Assembly: GCF_001875655.1 (NCBI RefSeq) | Contig: NZ_MKEQ01000004.1 | Coordinates: 61,654-112,485 of the forward strand | Source of the DNA: Enterobacter hormaechei ATCC 49162 | Lineage (GTDB): Bacteria > Pseudomonadota > Gammaproteobacteria > Enterobacterales > Enterobacteriaceae | Length of the DNA: 50,832 nucleotides | Direction of reading: 5' to 3' | In this document: positions 8,204 through 16,833 of the stretch, piece after piece | How positions within the stretch are numbered: position 1 is the first letter of the stretch | Layout of the letters: each line of letters opens with the position of its first letter | Position numbers and translations under genes: made by a program | Notes under the pieces: generated by a model | The model's input: only the letters and a program-made list of their open reading frames with translations | The model's database searches: none | What the model was told of the DNA's origin: nothing

Positions 8204-8345
8204 CCTCTCAGGCCAGTAACCGCAACGGCTGGAGACGATCGGGGATCTCTTTTGATCTTCTGTAGGATCTCTCTGGGGATCTAATTATTGGATCGGTCCT
8301 GTGAATAATGGGTATAAGTAAAACAGGCATTTGCAAACATCGGTG
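8204..8345. other. origin block B: GATC repeats and a DnaA box
   Basis: Related to block A: CTCTCAGGCCA, CGCAACGG, GGGGATCTC, GGATCTCTCTGG, GGATCGGTCCTGTG, then TGTGAATAA at 8300-8308, the complement of TTATTCACA (perfect DnaA box). It lies about 375 bp from the equivalent box in block A. Confidence 0.7.
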
Positions 8346-8394
8346 CGCCTTGTCAGTTATCGTTGCCCCGGACAAAACTATTTGAATAAGAATT

Positions 8395-9039
8395 ATGGAT
8401 CTCAAACGCACGCGCTGGGTTCGCCGTCTTGAAGATGGCTCCTACACCATTGAATCGAACACTAGCCTGAACAAACAGAAGTTGCTCTGCGACCTGTGCG
8501 GCATTGCGTCGAAGTGCCCGATTAACGAAACCCGGCTCAAACTCCACGACGCCGGGGCGCACTTCCACCTGAACAGCTGCATACGTTACGTGCCACTGCT
8601 GGCATTTCGTAAACCGATCATCGGATTAGACGCACCCTACTTCAACACATTCCGCTCTGGCGTAACATGGCGAGACCGGGTCGAACCTGGCAAGCTCGTT
8701 TGTCTGGTTGAGGCTGATACTGGAAATATCATCCGGTTCGGGAGAGTCGATAAGGTCTACTCCGGCCCGGTGGATGAGATGCTGCGGAAACACAGCCGGT
8801 TTAACCATCTCTGCATGGGTGGAGAGAAGATCGAGAAGGTTGGCGAAGTGATCCGCAAATCCTACGGACACTTCCTGAACGACGACAGCCTTCTTACGGC
8901 CATCTACATTCGCCATGTCGATCGGGAGTTCGATACGGAGTATCACAGTGCTGAAGAGTTGAATCTTGTCGACCCTCGCCCAAAAGCTGGGGTAATCGAC
9001 ATCAGCGTAGCGCGTCAGAAGCCCCCTGAGACGTTTTAA
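8395..9039 (+). CDS. uncharacterised Cys-rich phage protein
   Basis: 214 residues. CDLCGIASKC at about 32-41 plus Cys62 could bind zinc. The middle (PGKLVCLVEADTGNIIRFGRVDKVYSGP) is beta-rich and resembles a small nucleic-acid-binding barrel, but I cannot assign a family. No clear ribosome site: the ATG follows TAAGAATT. It reads away from the origin. It might be a replicon accessory gene; this is inference. Confidence 0.6.
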   Translation: MDLKRTRWVRRLEDGSYTIESNTSLNKQKLLCDLCGIASKCPINETRLKLHDAGAHFHLNSCIRYVPLLAFRKPIIGLDAPYFNTFRSGVTWRDRVEPGKLVCLVEADTGNIIRFGRVDKVYSGPVDEMLRKHSRFNHLCMGGEKIEKVGEVIRKSYGHFLNDDSLLTAIYIRHVDREFDTEYHSAEELNLVDPRPKAGVIDISVARQKPPETF

Positions 9040-9114
9040 ACGTAAACTCATGGTTTTACCGGGGCATAAAATATGGTGTCTTAGAAAGACACTGAGAGCT
9101 TTAGGGATTAATAC

Positions 9115-9609
9115 ATGAGTGAATTTTATTCAAGGGCAGCAACTGTGGCAGACATGCCATTTATCATGGGTGAGTTCGAAGACGGCGCACGCAAGGGTCA
9201 CTTCTACGAAGAGATCCTCACATCAAAGGGTGGTAAAACCTTTGAGAAGCAGACCAGGCTGGCCATCCAGACGAACGAGCAGGGCCAATACTCCGGGCAT
9301 TATATCTACATCCTGCTGCGCCGTTCTGATGACAAAAAAGCAGGGCTAATCTGGTTCTGTGCCGCACTCGATCCAACCGGTGCGCCACGACTTGAACTCC
9401 GTGCCGTCAGTATCGTCAAAGAGCTGCGCGGGAAAGGCTATGGGTCAATGCTGGTGTCCGACATGATCGATTCAAACCCGAGCCAGCCGATGATGGCGAA
9501 GTGCTACGTCAAATCCTCGCAAATGGCCGACATGCTAAAACGCAGAGGTTTTCACCTTTTCGACACGTCCCCCAAAGGCACGCAGATGCTGTTTCGCGAT
9601 CCGAAGTAA
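9115..9609 (+). CDS. GNAT-family N-acetyltransferase
   Basis: 164 residues. GNAT motif A is visible as LRAVSIVKELRGKGYGSMLVSDMI (about 94-117), with the R-G-K-G-Y-G acetyl-CoA pyrophosphate loop. Substrate not predictable; phage GNATs can modify host proteins, toxins or nucleic acids. The upstream leader contains a GTGTCTT / AAGACAC hairpin (9076-9092) close to the start, which may affect expression. Separate from the larger GNAT-like protein at 47.9 kb. Confidence 0.75.
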   Translation: MSEFYSRAATVADMPFIMGEFEDGARKGHFYEEILTSKGGKTFEKQTRLAIQTNEQGQYSGHYIYILLRRSDDKKAGLIWFCAALDPTGAPRLELRAVSIVKELRGKGYGSMLVSDMIDSNPSQPMMAKCYVKSSQMADMLKRRGFHLFDTSPKGTQMLFRDPK

Positions 9610-9639
9610 TAAGCCCCCATACGGTTGAGATATTGTCAT

Positions 9640-9672
9640 CACCATAAAAATAAGTAGGTATTTACTTATATA
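9640..9672 (+). promoter_or_regulatory. type I operator
   Basis: TAAGTAGGTATTTACTTATA at 9651-9670, downstream of a possible -35 TTGTCA. Lies about 115 bp before the SbcD-like gene. Confidence 0.45.
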
Positions 9673-9784
9673 TTTTGTCATAATCGTGTGCCTGTAGATT
9701 TTCTTCTGTGCCGTGTTGTCTGGGTTGCTCGCCTCTCAAGCACGCTTAACATCTGTATCAAAATAACCACAAAGGAAAAGACAC

Positions 9785-10870
9785 ATGACATTGCCATACG
9801 GGGTGATATCAGATCCCCATTATCATCGTTGGGATGCTTTTGCGACAACAAACGCTGACGGGCTGAACTCTCGACTGGAGATCCAACTGGACGCCACGAA
9901 AGAAGCAGCCAAAGCCATGAAAGCTGCGGGCTGTAAGTACATGCTGGTGGCTGGTGATACTTTCCATGTTCGTGGTGCTATATCACCTTCCGTCCTGCAT
10001 TTCGTGACTGAAACTTACGAGTGGATCATCAAAGAGTTGGGCCTCGAAGTGGTAATGCTGGCCGGCAACCACGACCTCGAAACCAACGATTCCGTATACA
10101 GCGCCAATGCAGCGGCCTCTCTGCGCTCAATCGGTGTGGAAATCGTCTGCGGCAAACGTCCCCATTCCATCAAAATGGGCGACGTTACCGTCCACTTGAT
10201 TAGCTGGCGTAACAACCACGCAGAGCTTATCAGCGACCTCAAAACACTGCGTTCCGGGCTTGATGGCGACAACCACGATGTTGTTGTGCATACCTCGATC
10301 AACAAAGCGATCCCCACCATGCCTGATGTCGGCATCGACGCACAGGAACTGAAAGATATCGGCTTCCGTTTGTTGCTGTCCGGACACTACCACAACCACA
10401 AAGAAGTGCTGCCTGGAGTGGTTAGCATCGGGGCGCTGACGCACCAGAATTGGGGCGATGTTGGCTCTCTGGCTGGCTTCATGATCGTCAACCCTGACGG
10501 CACATTCACCCACCACGAAACCTCCGCACCCAAGTTCGTCAACCTTGAGGACGATGTGGAAGACGACCAAATTCGCGGTAACTACGTGCGCTTCCGTGCC
10601 GTTGTGGAGAGCGATGAAGAGGGCATCAAAATCCAGAACGTCCTGAAAACAATGGGCGCGAAGGGTGTCGTCTGCAACTTCATCCGCAAGGCATCGATGA
10701 TGGAAGGCACTGCCAGTACTGCGGAGACCAGCAAAATAGACAGCCTGGGCGAGTCCGTCGCGGCGTACTGCAAGATCGTTCACGACACTGACGGCGGCTT
10801 CGACCTGAGCAAGCTGGACATGCTGTGTCAGGAGATCCTGACCGAAGCGGAGAGTGCGGAGGCAATGTGA
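9785..10870 (+). CDS. SbcD/Mre11-like nuclease subunit (T4 gp47 type)
   Basis: 361 residues. Metallophosphoesterase motifs in order: SDPHYHRWD near residue 9, VAGDTFH near 57, LAGNHDLE near 94, and SGHYHNH near 200, giving the Mn-binding Asp/His/Asn set of Mre11-type nucleases. It would act with the SbcC/Rad50-like ATPase encoded 230 bp downstream to resect DNA ends or process hairpins in phage recombination. AAAGGAAAAG precedes the ATG. Confidence 0.88.
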   Translation: MTLPYGVISDPHYHRWDAFATTNADGLNSRLEIQLDATKEAAKAMKAAGCKYMLVAGDTFHVRGAISPSVLHFVTETYEWIIKELGLEVVMLAGNHDLETNDSVYSANAAASLRSIGVEIVCGKRPHSIKMGDVTVHLISWRNNHAELISDLKTLRSGLDGDNHDVVVHTSINKAIPTMPDVGIDAQELKDIGFRLLLSGHYHNHKEVLPGVVSIGALTHQNWGDVGSLAGFMIVNPDGTFTHHETSAPKFVNLEDDVEDDQIRGNYVRFRAVVESDEEGIKIQNVLKTMGAKGVVCNFIRKASMMEGTASTAETSKIDSLGESVAAYCKIVHDTDGGFDLSKLDMLCQEILTEAESAEAM

Positions 10871-11103
10871 GTACGAGCCATTCTGGGAGCTTTCGGGACT
10901 TCATCTCCACGATGAAAAGACTTGAACGAGGCCAGACGGTGATGTTCCACAAGCCCTACCCACCCAACGGAAACCCTGTGGCGTTTTATCTGGGAAGACT
11001 GAGCAAACAAGGCGTACTGAAACGCCGATCTTTCCCAGCCCACACGGAGTTTCAACTGCGAAAAGGCCAGCATTTGAATCAAAAAGTTAGAGGCATTGTA
11101 TGA
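10867..11103 (+). CDS. small basic protein between the sbcD- and sbcC-like genes
   Basis: 78 residues from GTG 10867, which overlaps the upstream stop (GTGA) and is preceded by CGGAGG. It also overlaps the downstream ATG by 4 nt (ATGA), so the three genes are tightly coupled. Basic, with FHKPYPPNGNPVAFYLGRLSK in the middle. No family known to me; a factor of the nuclease complex is a reasonable guess. Confidence 0.65.
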   Translation: MSTSHSGSFRDFISTMKRLERGQTVMFHKPYPPNGNPVAFYLGRLSKQGVLKRRSFPAHTEFQLRKGQHLNQKVRGIV

Positions 11104-13016
11104 AATTTCTAAAGCTCCAGGTTGAGAACTTCATGGCGTTAGCCAGCGCCGAAGTTGAGTTAGACCAACGCGGTCTGGTGCTCATTCAGGGGGTTAACAG
11201 TGGCGACTCTTCCGCTGCCAGCAATGGCGCGGGCAAATCGACTTTGATGAACAGCCTGATGTGGTGTCTGTATGGCGAAACTGCGCATGGCGTCAAAGGT
11301 GACGACGTGCTCTCTACAGGCCACGAGAAAAACTGTCGCGTGATGGTGACTGTTGAGGATGAAGGAAAGCGTTACGCCATCATTCGCCACCGCAAACACA
11401 AAGAGTTCAAGAACCGGCTGATCGTTCGTGGCGAAGACGGTGATATGACCAAAGGCAAAGACACACTGACGCAGGAGTTCGTTGAACGCCTGATTGGTGC
11501 ATCGAAAGAGGTGTTCATGGCGTCCATCTACGCCAGTCAGGAAGCAATGCCTGATCTGCCGGGTATGTCCGACAAGAACCTCAAAACCATCGTTGAAGAA
11601 GCCGCTGGCGTCGACCGGTTAACGCGAGCCTATGCCATTGCTCGCGAGCGTGCTAATGCAGCTGCCGCACGCATGGATGTTACCAAATCCAAAATGGACG
11701 CCTGTCTCACGCTTATCGAGACCGCGCAGTCAGAGATTGAGGCGGCCAAAGCGTCCTCTGATAGTTGGGAGCGCGATCGCGGCGAACGTCTGGACAAGGC
11801 CCGCGTCGATTTGGCTGGCGCGGAGGTAACGCTGTCTGAAGTCGTGATGGAAATTCGCTCGCTGCCGGAACAGATCCGGGATACGGAAAACGCGATTGCT
11901 GGCGAACGCAGCAAGCTGGCCTCCAAAGAAGAGCATGACGCCAAACTGCTGAAGGTGCGCGGTGCGATTACGGAGATCCGCTCAAGCATCCGCACTTCAG
12001 AAGCGGCACAGAACGAGTCCATGAACCGTGCTCGCTCGTTTAAAACCAAAGCAGAAGAGGTCAACACAAAGGTCGGAGCACCTTGTGTTACGTGCGGAAA
12101 GCCCTACTGCGAAGAAGATTTGTCCACCGTGAAGGAGAGTTTCATTGAACAAGCGCGTAATGAGATCGGCCAGGCGCAGGCATCAGCAGCGGCAGTGGCT
12201 CAACACAAAGCTCGTCTTGAGAAAGCGCTCGGCATCGAGTCTGCACTGGTCGCAGCCACACCCGACGTCTCAGAAATCATCGCCAGAATCGAACGCCTGA
12301 CCAATGAGCTAAGTGCGCTGCGTCATCGAGAACGTGAAGTTGTGGCCGTCGAAGCGATGGTGGCGCGGGCGCGTACTGACGTGAATCGCATCATGGCAGA
12401 GGTAAACCCATTTCTGGCTGTCATTAAGCGCCATGAAGACAACCTGGCTGCCAATAAATCTAATCATGCAGTACTTAAAAAAGAGTTAAAAAGCATTCAG
12501 GAACAGGCTCTGTTGCTGGAGAAAGCTCGCCAGGTTTACTCCCCAGCAGGCGTGCGTTCACACATCCTGACGTCTGTTACGCCTTTCCTGAACATCAGGA
12601 CTGCGGAGTATCTCAACACGCTGTCGGACGGCAATATCGTTGCCGAATGGTCGACAATGGAGACAACGAAGAAAGGCGAGTATCGCGACAAATTCAATAT
12701 CAGCGTAACCAAAACAGGCTCCAGCAAATCCTTCCAGACGTTGTCTGGTGGCGAGAAGCGTAAGGTACGCATTGCGTGCTCTCTTGCCTTGCAGGATCTG
12801 GTTGCCAGTCGCGCCAGTAAGAATATCGAGCTGTTTATCGGCGATGAAATTGACGACGCGCTCGACACTGCCGGTCTGGAGCGTCTCATGGGGATTCTGG
12901 AAGCCAAAGCGCGTGAACGCGGCACAGTGATGATCATCTCCCACAAAGAGATGAAATCGTGGTTCCGGGAAACCATCACAGTCGAAGTCAAAGAGGGTCG
13001 CAGCTATGTCGTTTAA
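11100..13016 (+). CDS. SbcC/Rad50-like ATPase (T4 gp46 type)
   Basis: 638 residues. Walker A NGAGKST near residue 42; long coiled-coil arms (about 170-310 and 370-470); zinc-hook CVTCGKPYC near 328 at the coiled-coil tip; ABC signature LSGGEKRKVRIA near 546; Walker B FIGDEIDDAL near 580; His in MIISHKEMKS. Shorter than bacterial SbcC (>1000), like phage gp46. It forms the ATPase and clamp of the end-resection nuclease with the SbcD-like product. The start overlaps the small upstream gene and the end overlaps the next gene by 11 nt. Confidence 0.9.
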   Translation: MKFLKLQVENFMALASAEVELDQRGLVLIQGVNSGDSSAASNGAGKSTLMNSLMWCLYGETAHGVKGDDVLSTGHEKNCRVMVTVEDEGKRYAIIRHRKHKEFKNRLIVRGEDGDMTKGKDTLTQEFVERLIGASKEVFMASIYASQEAMPDLPGMSDKNLKTIVEEAAGVDRLTRAYAIARERANAAAARMDVTKSKMDACLTLIETAQSEIEAAKASSDSWERDRGERLDKARVDLAGAEVTLSEVVMEIRSLPEQIRDTENAIAGERSKLASKEEHDAKLLKVRGAITEIRSSIRTSEAAQNESMNRARSFKTKAEEVNTKVGAPCVTCGKPYCEEDLSTVKESFIEQARNEIGQAQASAAAVAQHKARLEKALGIESALVAATPDVSEIIARIERLTNELSALRHREREVVAVEAMVARARTDVNRIMAEVNPFLAVIKRHEDNLAANKSNHAVLKKELKSIQEQALLLEKARQVYSPAGVRSHILTSVTPFLNIRTAEYLNTLSDGNIVAEWSTMETTKKGEYRDKFNISVTKTGSSKSFQTLSGGEKRKVRIACSLALQDLVASRASKNIELFIGDEIDDALDTAGLERLMGILEAKARERGTVMIISHKEMKSWFRETITVEVKEGRSYVV

Positions 13017-13752
13017 CTTGAGCCGCACGCAGTTTTTGCAGATGTTTGCCGTGATGCAGTCTATAAAGCTGATAAACCACCATACGGCAAAAGCAGCTGC
13101 GCCTGCACTTTTGTGGAAAAACGAAAACATCAATGACGACCAGTTCTCGGTATTAACCAGTCTGTTGTCATCGACTCCGTTGATGCCGAGTTTGTCTATG
13201 CTGCCGTCAGGAAGCACTGCGCCGATCCTTATTAATCCATTTACGGAAGGTGGATATCTCCCACATTCTGGGCCGGGGTTCGTTGTGATTCCTGAAACCG
13301 GAACGCTGAACATCCAAGAAAATGCGCTCTTCAATGCGATGGAGACGCACATCAGCACCGCATTCACTAATCTGATTCGACACGCTAACGCACGCGCGGA
13401 TCACGTTGCAATGCCTGGTGCTGCTTTCGCCAGCTTCTCTGTTGACTATGACCGACACGCGCCAATTTCAAAGCGGGCGAAACTCTGCTTTTACGAGGAG
13501 GGATGTGAAGTAGCGGTTATTGAAGTTCTTCTCCCCCATGTATTCAGCGCGAATGAAACGGCTGCACGCCATCTGATCGACATCATGCGGCATTTCATCG
13601 GCCAGAGCATGATTGATGCAGATATTGCTGCAGGCGTTCTAACCAACGATAGCATTCATGTTGTTAGCGACATTCCGAAGCCGCCAACTCGCGAGCCGGA
13701 GAAGACACTTGAACAGAAACTAATGGAATGCCCAACCTGGGCTACGTGGTAA
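13006..13752 (+). CDS. uncharacterised protein in the recombination operon
   Basis: 248 residues, overlapping the SbcC-like gene by 11 nt, with GAGGG about 10 nt upstream. No motif recognised; a Ser/Pro/Leu-rich segment at about 50-85 may be a loop and the rest looks globular alpha/beta. Placement between an SbcC-like ATPase and a RuvC-like nuclease suggests a recombination accessory role. Confidence 0.6.
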   Translation: MSFNLSRTQFLQMFAVMQSIKLINHHTAKAAAPALLWKNENINDDQFSVLTSLLSSTPLMPSLSMLPSGSTAPILINPFTEGGYLPHSGPGFVVIPETGTLNIQENALFNAMETHISTAFTNLIRHANARADHVAMPGAAFASFSVDYDRHAPISKRAKLCFYEEGCEVAVIEVLLPHVFSANETAARHLIDIMRHFIGQSMIDADIAAGVLTNDSIHVVSDIPKPPTREPEKTLEQKLMECPTWATW

Positions 13753-13763
13753 GGAGACCAAAA

Positions 13764-14333
13764 ATGAGTAAAACCATTCGTGTGGTCGGCGTCGACCCTT
13801 CAATGAGCAATTTTGGCCTGGCGATTGGCACGCTGGATCTGGAAACGGATAAGCTGGACATTCATGGCCTGACATTGGTGGAAACCAAAGCTGGTGGAAA
13901 CAAGAAGACGGTTCGCGTTAACAGCGACGATCTGCGCCGCGCTAACGAAATCTGGCGTACCGCCAAGCCCATAATCGAGCAGGCTCATATGGTGTTTTGC
14001 GAGTTGCCGGTTGGTAGCCAGTCCAGTCGCGCACAAACCTCATACGGCATCTGCATTGGTGTACTGGCGTGCGTGGATAAGCCACTGATACAGGTCACGC
14101 CAAACGAGATTAAGCACTATGTCGGGAATAAGCTGACCACGTCGAAGGAAGAGATCATTCAGTGGGCTACGCAGAAGCAGCCAAACGCCCCGTGGTTGCG
14201 CCGGAAGCAATCTGGTAAGGAAGTGCTGGTGAATAAAAACGAGCACCTTGCGGACGCTGTCGCGTCGATTTACACCGGTATGCAAACAGATCAATTCCGT
14301 CAGGTTCGCGATGTTCTTGCAGGAATTTTATAA
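13764..14333 (+). CDS. RuvC-like (RNase H-fold) Holliday-junction nuclease
   Basis: 189 residues from ATG 13764, preceded by AAGGAGA; the longer reading frame starts inside the previous gene. Acidic residues of the RNase H fold are visible: GVDPSMSNFGLAIG near residue 10, VFCELPVGSQSS near 78, and NEHLADAVAS near 168, the D-E-(H/D)-D layout of RuvC. It would resolve branched phage DNA before packaging. Last gene of the sbcD-sbcC group. Confidence 0.78.
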   Translation: MSKTIRVVGVDPSMSNFGLAIGTLDLETDKLDIHGLTLVETKAGGNKKTVRVNSDDLRRANEIWRTAKPIIEQAHMVFCELPVGSQSSRAQTSYGICIGVLACVDKPLIQVTPNEIKHYVGNKLTTSKEEIIQWATQKQPNAPWLRRKQSGKEVLVNKNEHLADAVASIYTGMQTDQFRQVRDVLAGIL

Positions 14334-14341
14334 GTCGGTAA

Positions 14342-14370
14342 TTGATAGGTAAGTACTTATCTATTAACAT
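14342..14370 (+). promoter_or_regulatory. promoter with type I operator in its spacer (nrdA)
   Basis: TTGATA, 17-nt spacer containing GGTAAGTACTTATC, then TAACAT. Expected start near 14377 lies inside the terminator stem that follows. Confidence 0.7.
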
Positions 14371-14372
14371 GA

Positions 14373-14398
14373 GGCCACTATATTTAGTGGCCTTTTTT
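14373..14398 (+). terminator. intrinsic terminator overlapping the nrdA transcription start
   Basis: Perfect stem GGCCACTA / TAGTGGCC with a TATT loop and six T. It would stop readthrough from the recombination genes. RNA starting at the predicted nrdA start would lack most of the left arm and so should escape. Confidence 0.75.
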
Positions 14399-14410
14399 AT
14401 TGGGTGATAC

Positions 14411-16726
14411 ATGATAAGCATCGTAAAACGTAACGGTTCCACTGAGCCGTTGTCAGAGGAAAAATACAACCGCGTTGTGATGTGGGGAGTCGAAAACATT
14501 CGCAACGTTAGCGCGTCTGCTGTCGCTATGGGCGCTGCTGCCAGCATTTTCGACGGAATGACCACCTGCCAGCTGCATGAGGCGCTGGTGAAGTCCGCTG
14601 CCGATCTGATCTCTCCGGAAACCCCGAACTACTCGCAGGTTGCCGCGCGACTGAGCCTGTTCAAGATCCGCAAGGACGCCTTCGGCCAGTATGACTACCC
14701 GAATTTCTACAATCACATCGTCAGCAACGTCAGTCGTGGCGTTTACGATGAAGACCTTCTCAAGTACTACTCTCAGGAAGAAATTGCCGAGCTGGGCGTG
14801 TACATCAAGCCTAAGCGCGACGAATACTTCGGCTATGCCGCCACCGTGCAGCTGGCGAGCAAGTATCTCGTTCAAAACCGTGTAACTGGCGCTATCTACG
14901 AAGGGCCACAGCAACTCTACATGCTGGTCGGCATGTGCCTGTTCCAGAATTGGGAAGATGGCTGCGCCGGTAAGACGCGTCTGGAGATGGTTAAGGGCTT
15001 CTACGATGTGACCAGTACATTCAAGCTGTCTCTGCCAACGCCAATTATGGCCGGCGTGCGCACCCCTACTCGCCAGTTCTCCAGCTGCGTGCTGATTGAA
15101 GCTGCTGATAGTCTGAAAGGTATTAGCGCTGCGTCTTCCGCAATCATCGACTACGTGTCACGTCGCGCGGGCATTGGTATTGGTTTTGGGCGTCTGCGTG
15201 CGCTGGGCAGTGAGATCCGCAATGGCGAGGCCACCCACACTGGCGTTATTCCATTCCTGAAACACTTCCAGACAGCTGTGAAATCCTGCTCTCAGGGCGG
15301 TGTTCGCGGCGGCGCTGCTACAGCGTTCTATCCGATCTGGCACTTGGAAGTTGAAAGTCTGCTGGTACTGAAAAACAACCGTGGCATTGAAGAGAACCGC
15401 GTTCGTCATCTCGACTATGGCGTGATGATTAACCGTCTGATGTATCGCCGCCTGGTGCGCAACGAAAATATTACGCTGTTCAGCCCACACGATGTGCCGG
15501 GCCTGTACGACGCGTTCTTTGTTGATCAGGACAAGTTCGAAGAGCTGTACCTGAAGTACGAAGCCGACGAGAGCATTCGTAAGAAATCTATCCCGGCCGT
15601 CGACCTGTTCTCTACGCTGATGCAGGAGCGTGCCTCCACTGGTCGTGTTTATATTGCCAACGTCGACCACATGAACGATCACGGCGCATTCGTTCCGGAA
15701 ATTGCACCGGTACACCAGTCCAATCTCTGCATGGAGATCACGCTACCGACCAAGCCACTGGCGTTCACTGACGATCCGAACGGGGAAATCGCGCTTTGCA
15801 CTCTGTCTGCGTTTAACCTGGGTGCGATCCGCACGTTGGACTCACTGAAAGACGTGGCGTTCTACGCTGTGGCGGCACTGGACTCTCTGCTCGACTATCA
15901 GGACTACCCGATGGCTGCTGCAGAAATCCCGGCTAAAGCTCGTCGTAGTCTGGGTATTGGTGTGACCAACTTTGCCTACTATCTGGCGAAGAACGGCTTT
16001 AACTACTCTGACGCTGCGGGCAACCAGCTGGTGCATGAGACCTTCGAAGCCATTCAGTACTACCTGCTCGATGCGAGCTGCCGACTGGCTGAAGCGAAAG
16101 GTGCATGTGACTGGTTCTCCCACACCAAATATGCACAGGGCCAGCTGCCAGTCGACCACTATCGCAAAACGCTGGATACCAACCCGGAGACCTCTTTCGA
16201 GCTGAAAATGCCGTGGGAAGAACTGCGTGGCCGTATCCGTGAGCATGGTCTGCGTAACTCCACTCTTACAGCGCAAATGCCGTGTGAGACGTCCAGCCAG
16301 ATCACCAACTCCACCAATGGTATTGAGCCGCCACGCGGCCCGGTGTCCGTGAAGTCTTCCAAAGACGGCATCGTGAAGATGGTCGTTCCGGACTTCGCGC
16401 AACTGAAAGACCAGTACGAGTACCTGTGGGATATGCCGGATAACCGCGGCTATCTGACTAAGGTGGCCATTATTCAGAAGTTCTTCGATCAGGCCATCTC
16501 TGCGAACACCAACTACGACCCGACTCGCTTCCCTGGCGATAAGGTTCCAATGATGAAGCTGCTGGAAGACCTGCTGTTTGCGTATCAGCAAGGTGTGAAG
16601 ACGCTTTATTACCACAACACGCGTGATGGCGCTGGTAAGCGTGATGACGACGATCAGGTGTCAGAACCTTCCGCTGCGGAGGTTGTTGAGCCAGAAGATG
16701 AGTGCGATGGCGCGTGCAAAATCTGA
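14411..16726 (+). CDS. nrdA: class Ia ribonucleotide reductase, large subunit
   Basis: 771 residues, near the E. coli NrdA length (761). ATP-cone at the N-terminus (SIVKRNGSTEPLSEEKYNRV); redox Cys in FSSCVLIE; active-site NLCMEI and LCTLSAFNLG; substrate segment QMPCETSSQITNSTNGIEP; radical-transfer tyrosines in TLYYHNTRDG; C-terminal redox tail ECDGACKI. Reduces ribonucleoside diphosphates together with NrdB for phage DNA synthesis. The tail has three residues between the two Cys, whereas E. coli CESGACKI has four. The cone suggests dATP feedback is kept. Confidence 0.95.
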   Translation: MISIVKRNGSTEPLSEEKYNRVVMWGVENIRNVSASAVAMGAAASIFDGMTTCQLHEALVKSAADLISPETPNYSQVAARLSLFKIRKDAFGQYDYPNFYNHIVSNVSRGVYDEDLLKYYSQEEIAELGVYIKPKRDEYFGYAATVQLASKYLVQNRVTGAIYEGPQQLYMLVGMCLFQNWEDGCAGKTRLEMVKGFYDVTSTFKLSLPTPIMAGVRTPTRQFSSCVLIEAADSLKGISAASSAIIDYVSRRAGIGIGFGRLRALGSEIRNGEATHTGVIPFLKHFQTAVKSCSQGGVRGGAATAFYPIWHLEVESLLVLKNNRGIEENRVRHLDYGVMINRLMYRRLVRNENITLFSPHDVPGLYDAFFVDQDKFEELYLKYEADESIRKKSIPAVDLFSTLMQERASTGRVYIANVDHMNDHGAFVPEIAPVHQSNLCMEITLPTKPLAFTDDPNGEIALCTLSAFNLGAIRTLDSLKDVAFYAVAALDSLLDYQDYPMAAAEIPAKARRSLGIGVTNFAYYLAKNGFNYSDAAGNQLVHETFEAIQYYLLDASCRLAEAKGACDWFSHTKYAQGQLPVDHYRKTLDTNPETSFELKMPWEELRGRIREHGLRNSTLTAQMPCETSSQITNSTNGIEPPRGPVSVKSSKDGIVKMVVPDFAQLKDQYEYLWDMPDNRGYLTKVAIIQKFFDQAISANTNYDPTRFPGDKVPMMKLLEDLLFAYQQGVKTLYYHNTRDGAGKRDDDDQVSEPSAAEVVEPEDECDGACKI

Positions 16727-16731
16727 TGAGC

Positions 16732-16755
16732 GTGGGGAGAAATCCCCACCTTTTC
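16732..16755 (+). terminator. hairpin between nrdA and nrdB
   Basis: GTGGGGA / TCCCCAC with a GAAA loop followed by CTTTT. Likely terminator or attenuator, so nrdB has its own control. Confidence 0.65.
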
Positions 16756-16766
16756 ATTGAGTTGAG

Positions 16767-16805
16767 CACCTTGTTTAAACCAATAAGATAACAATTTGTT
16801 TAAAG
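16767..16805 (+). promoter_or_regulatory. type II regulatory site upstream of nrdB
   Basis: AACAATTTGTTTA at 16790-16802, with a half copy TTGTTTAAAC at 16771. Same palindrome family as AAACAA-N-TTGTTT. Lies 30 bp before the nrdB start. Confidence 0.5.
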
Positions 16806-16833
16806 CCACTCGATAACATTCAGAGGGAAACAC

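Noticed and set aside
12558..13367. 269-residue minus-strand frame over the sbcC 3' end
   Set aside because: Antisense of two coupled plus-strand genes; composition is not protein-like.
15842..16615. 257-residue open frame on the minus strand
   Set aside because: Antisense of nrdA; no ribosome site and no motif.
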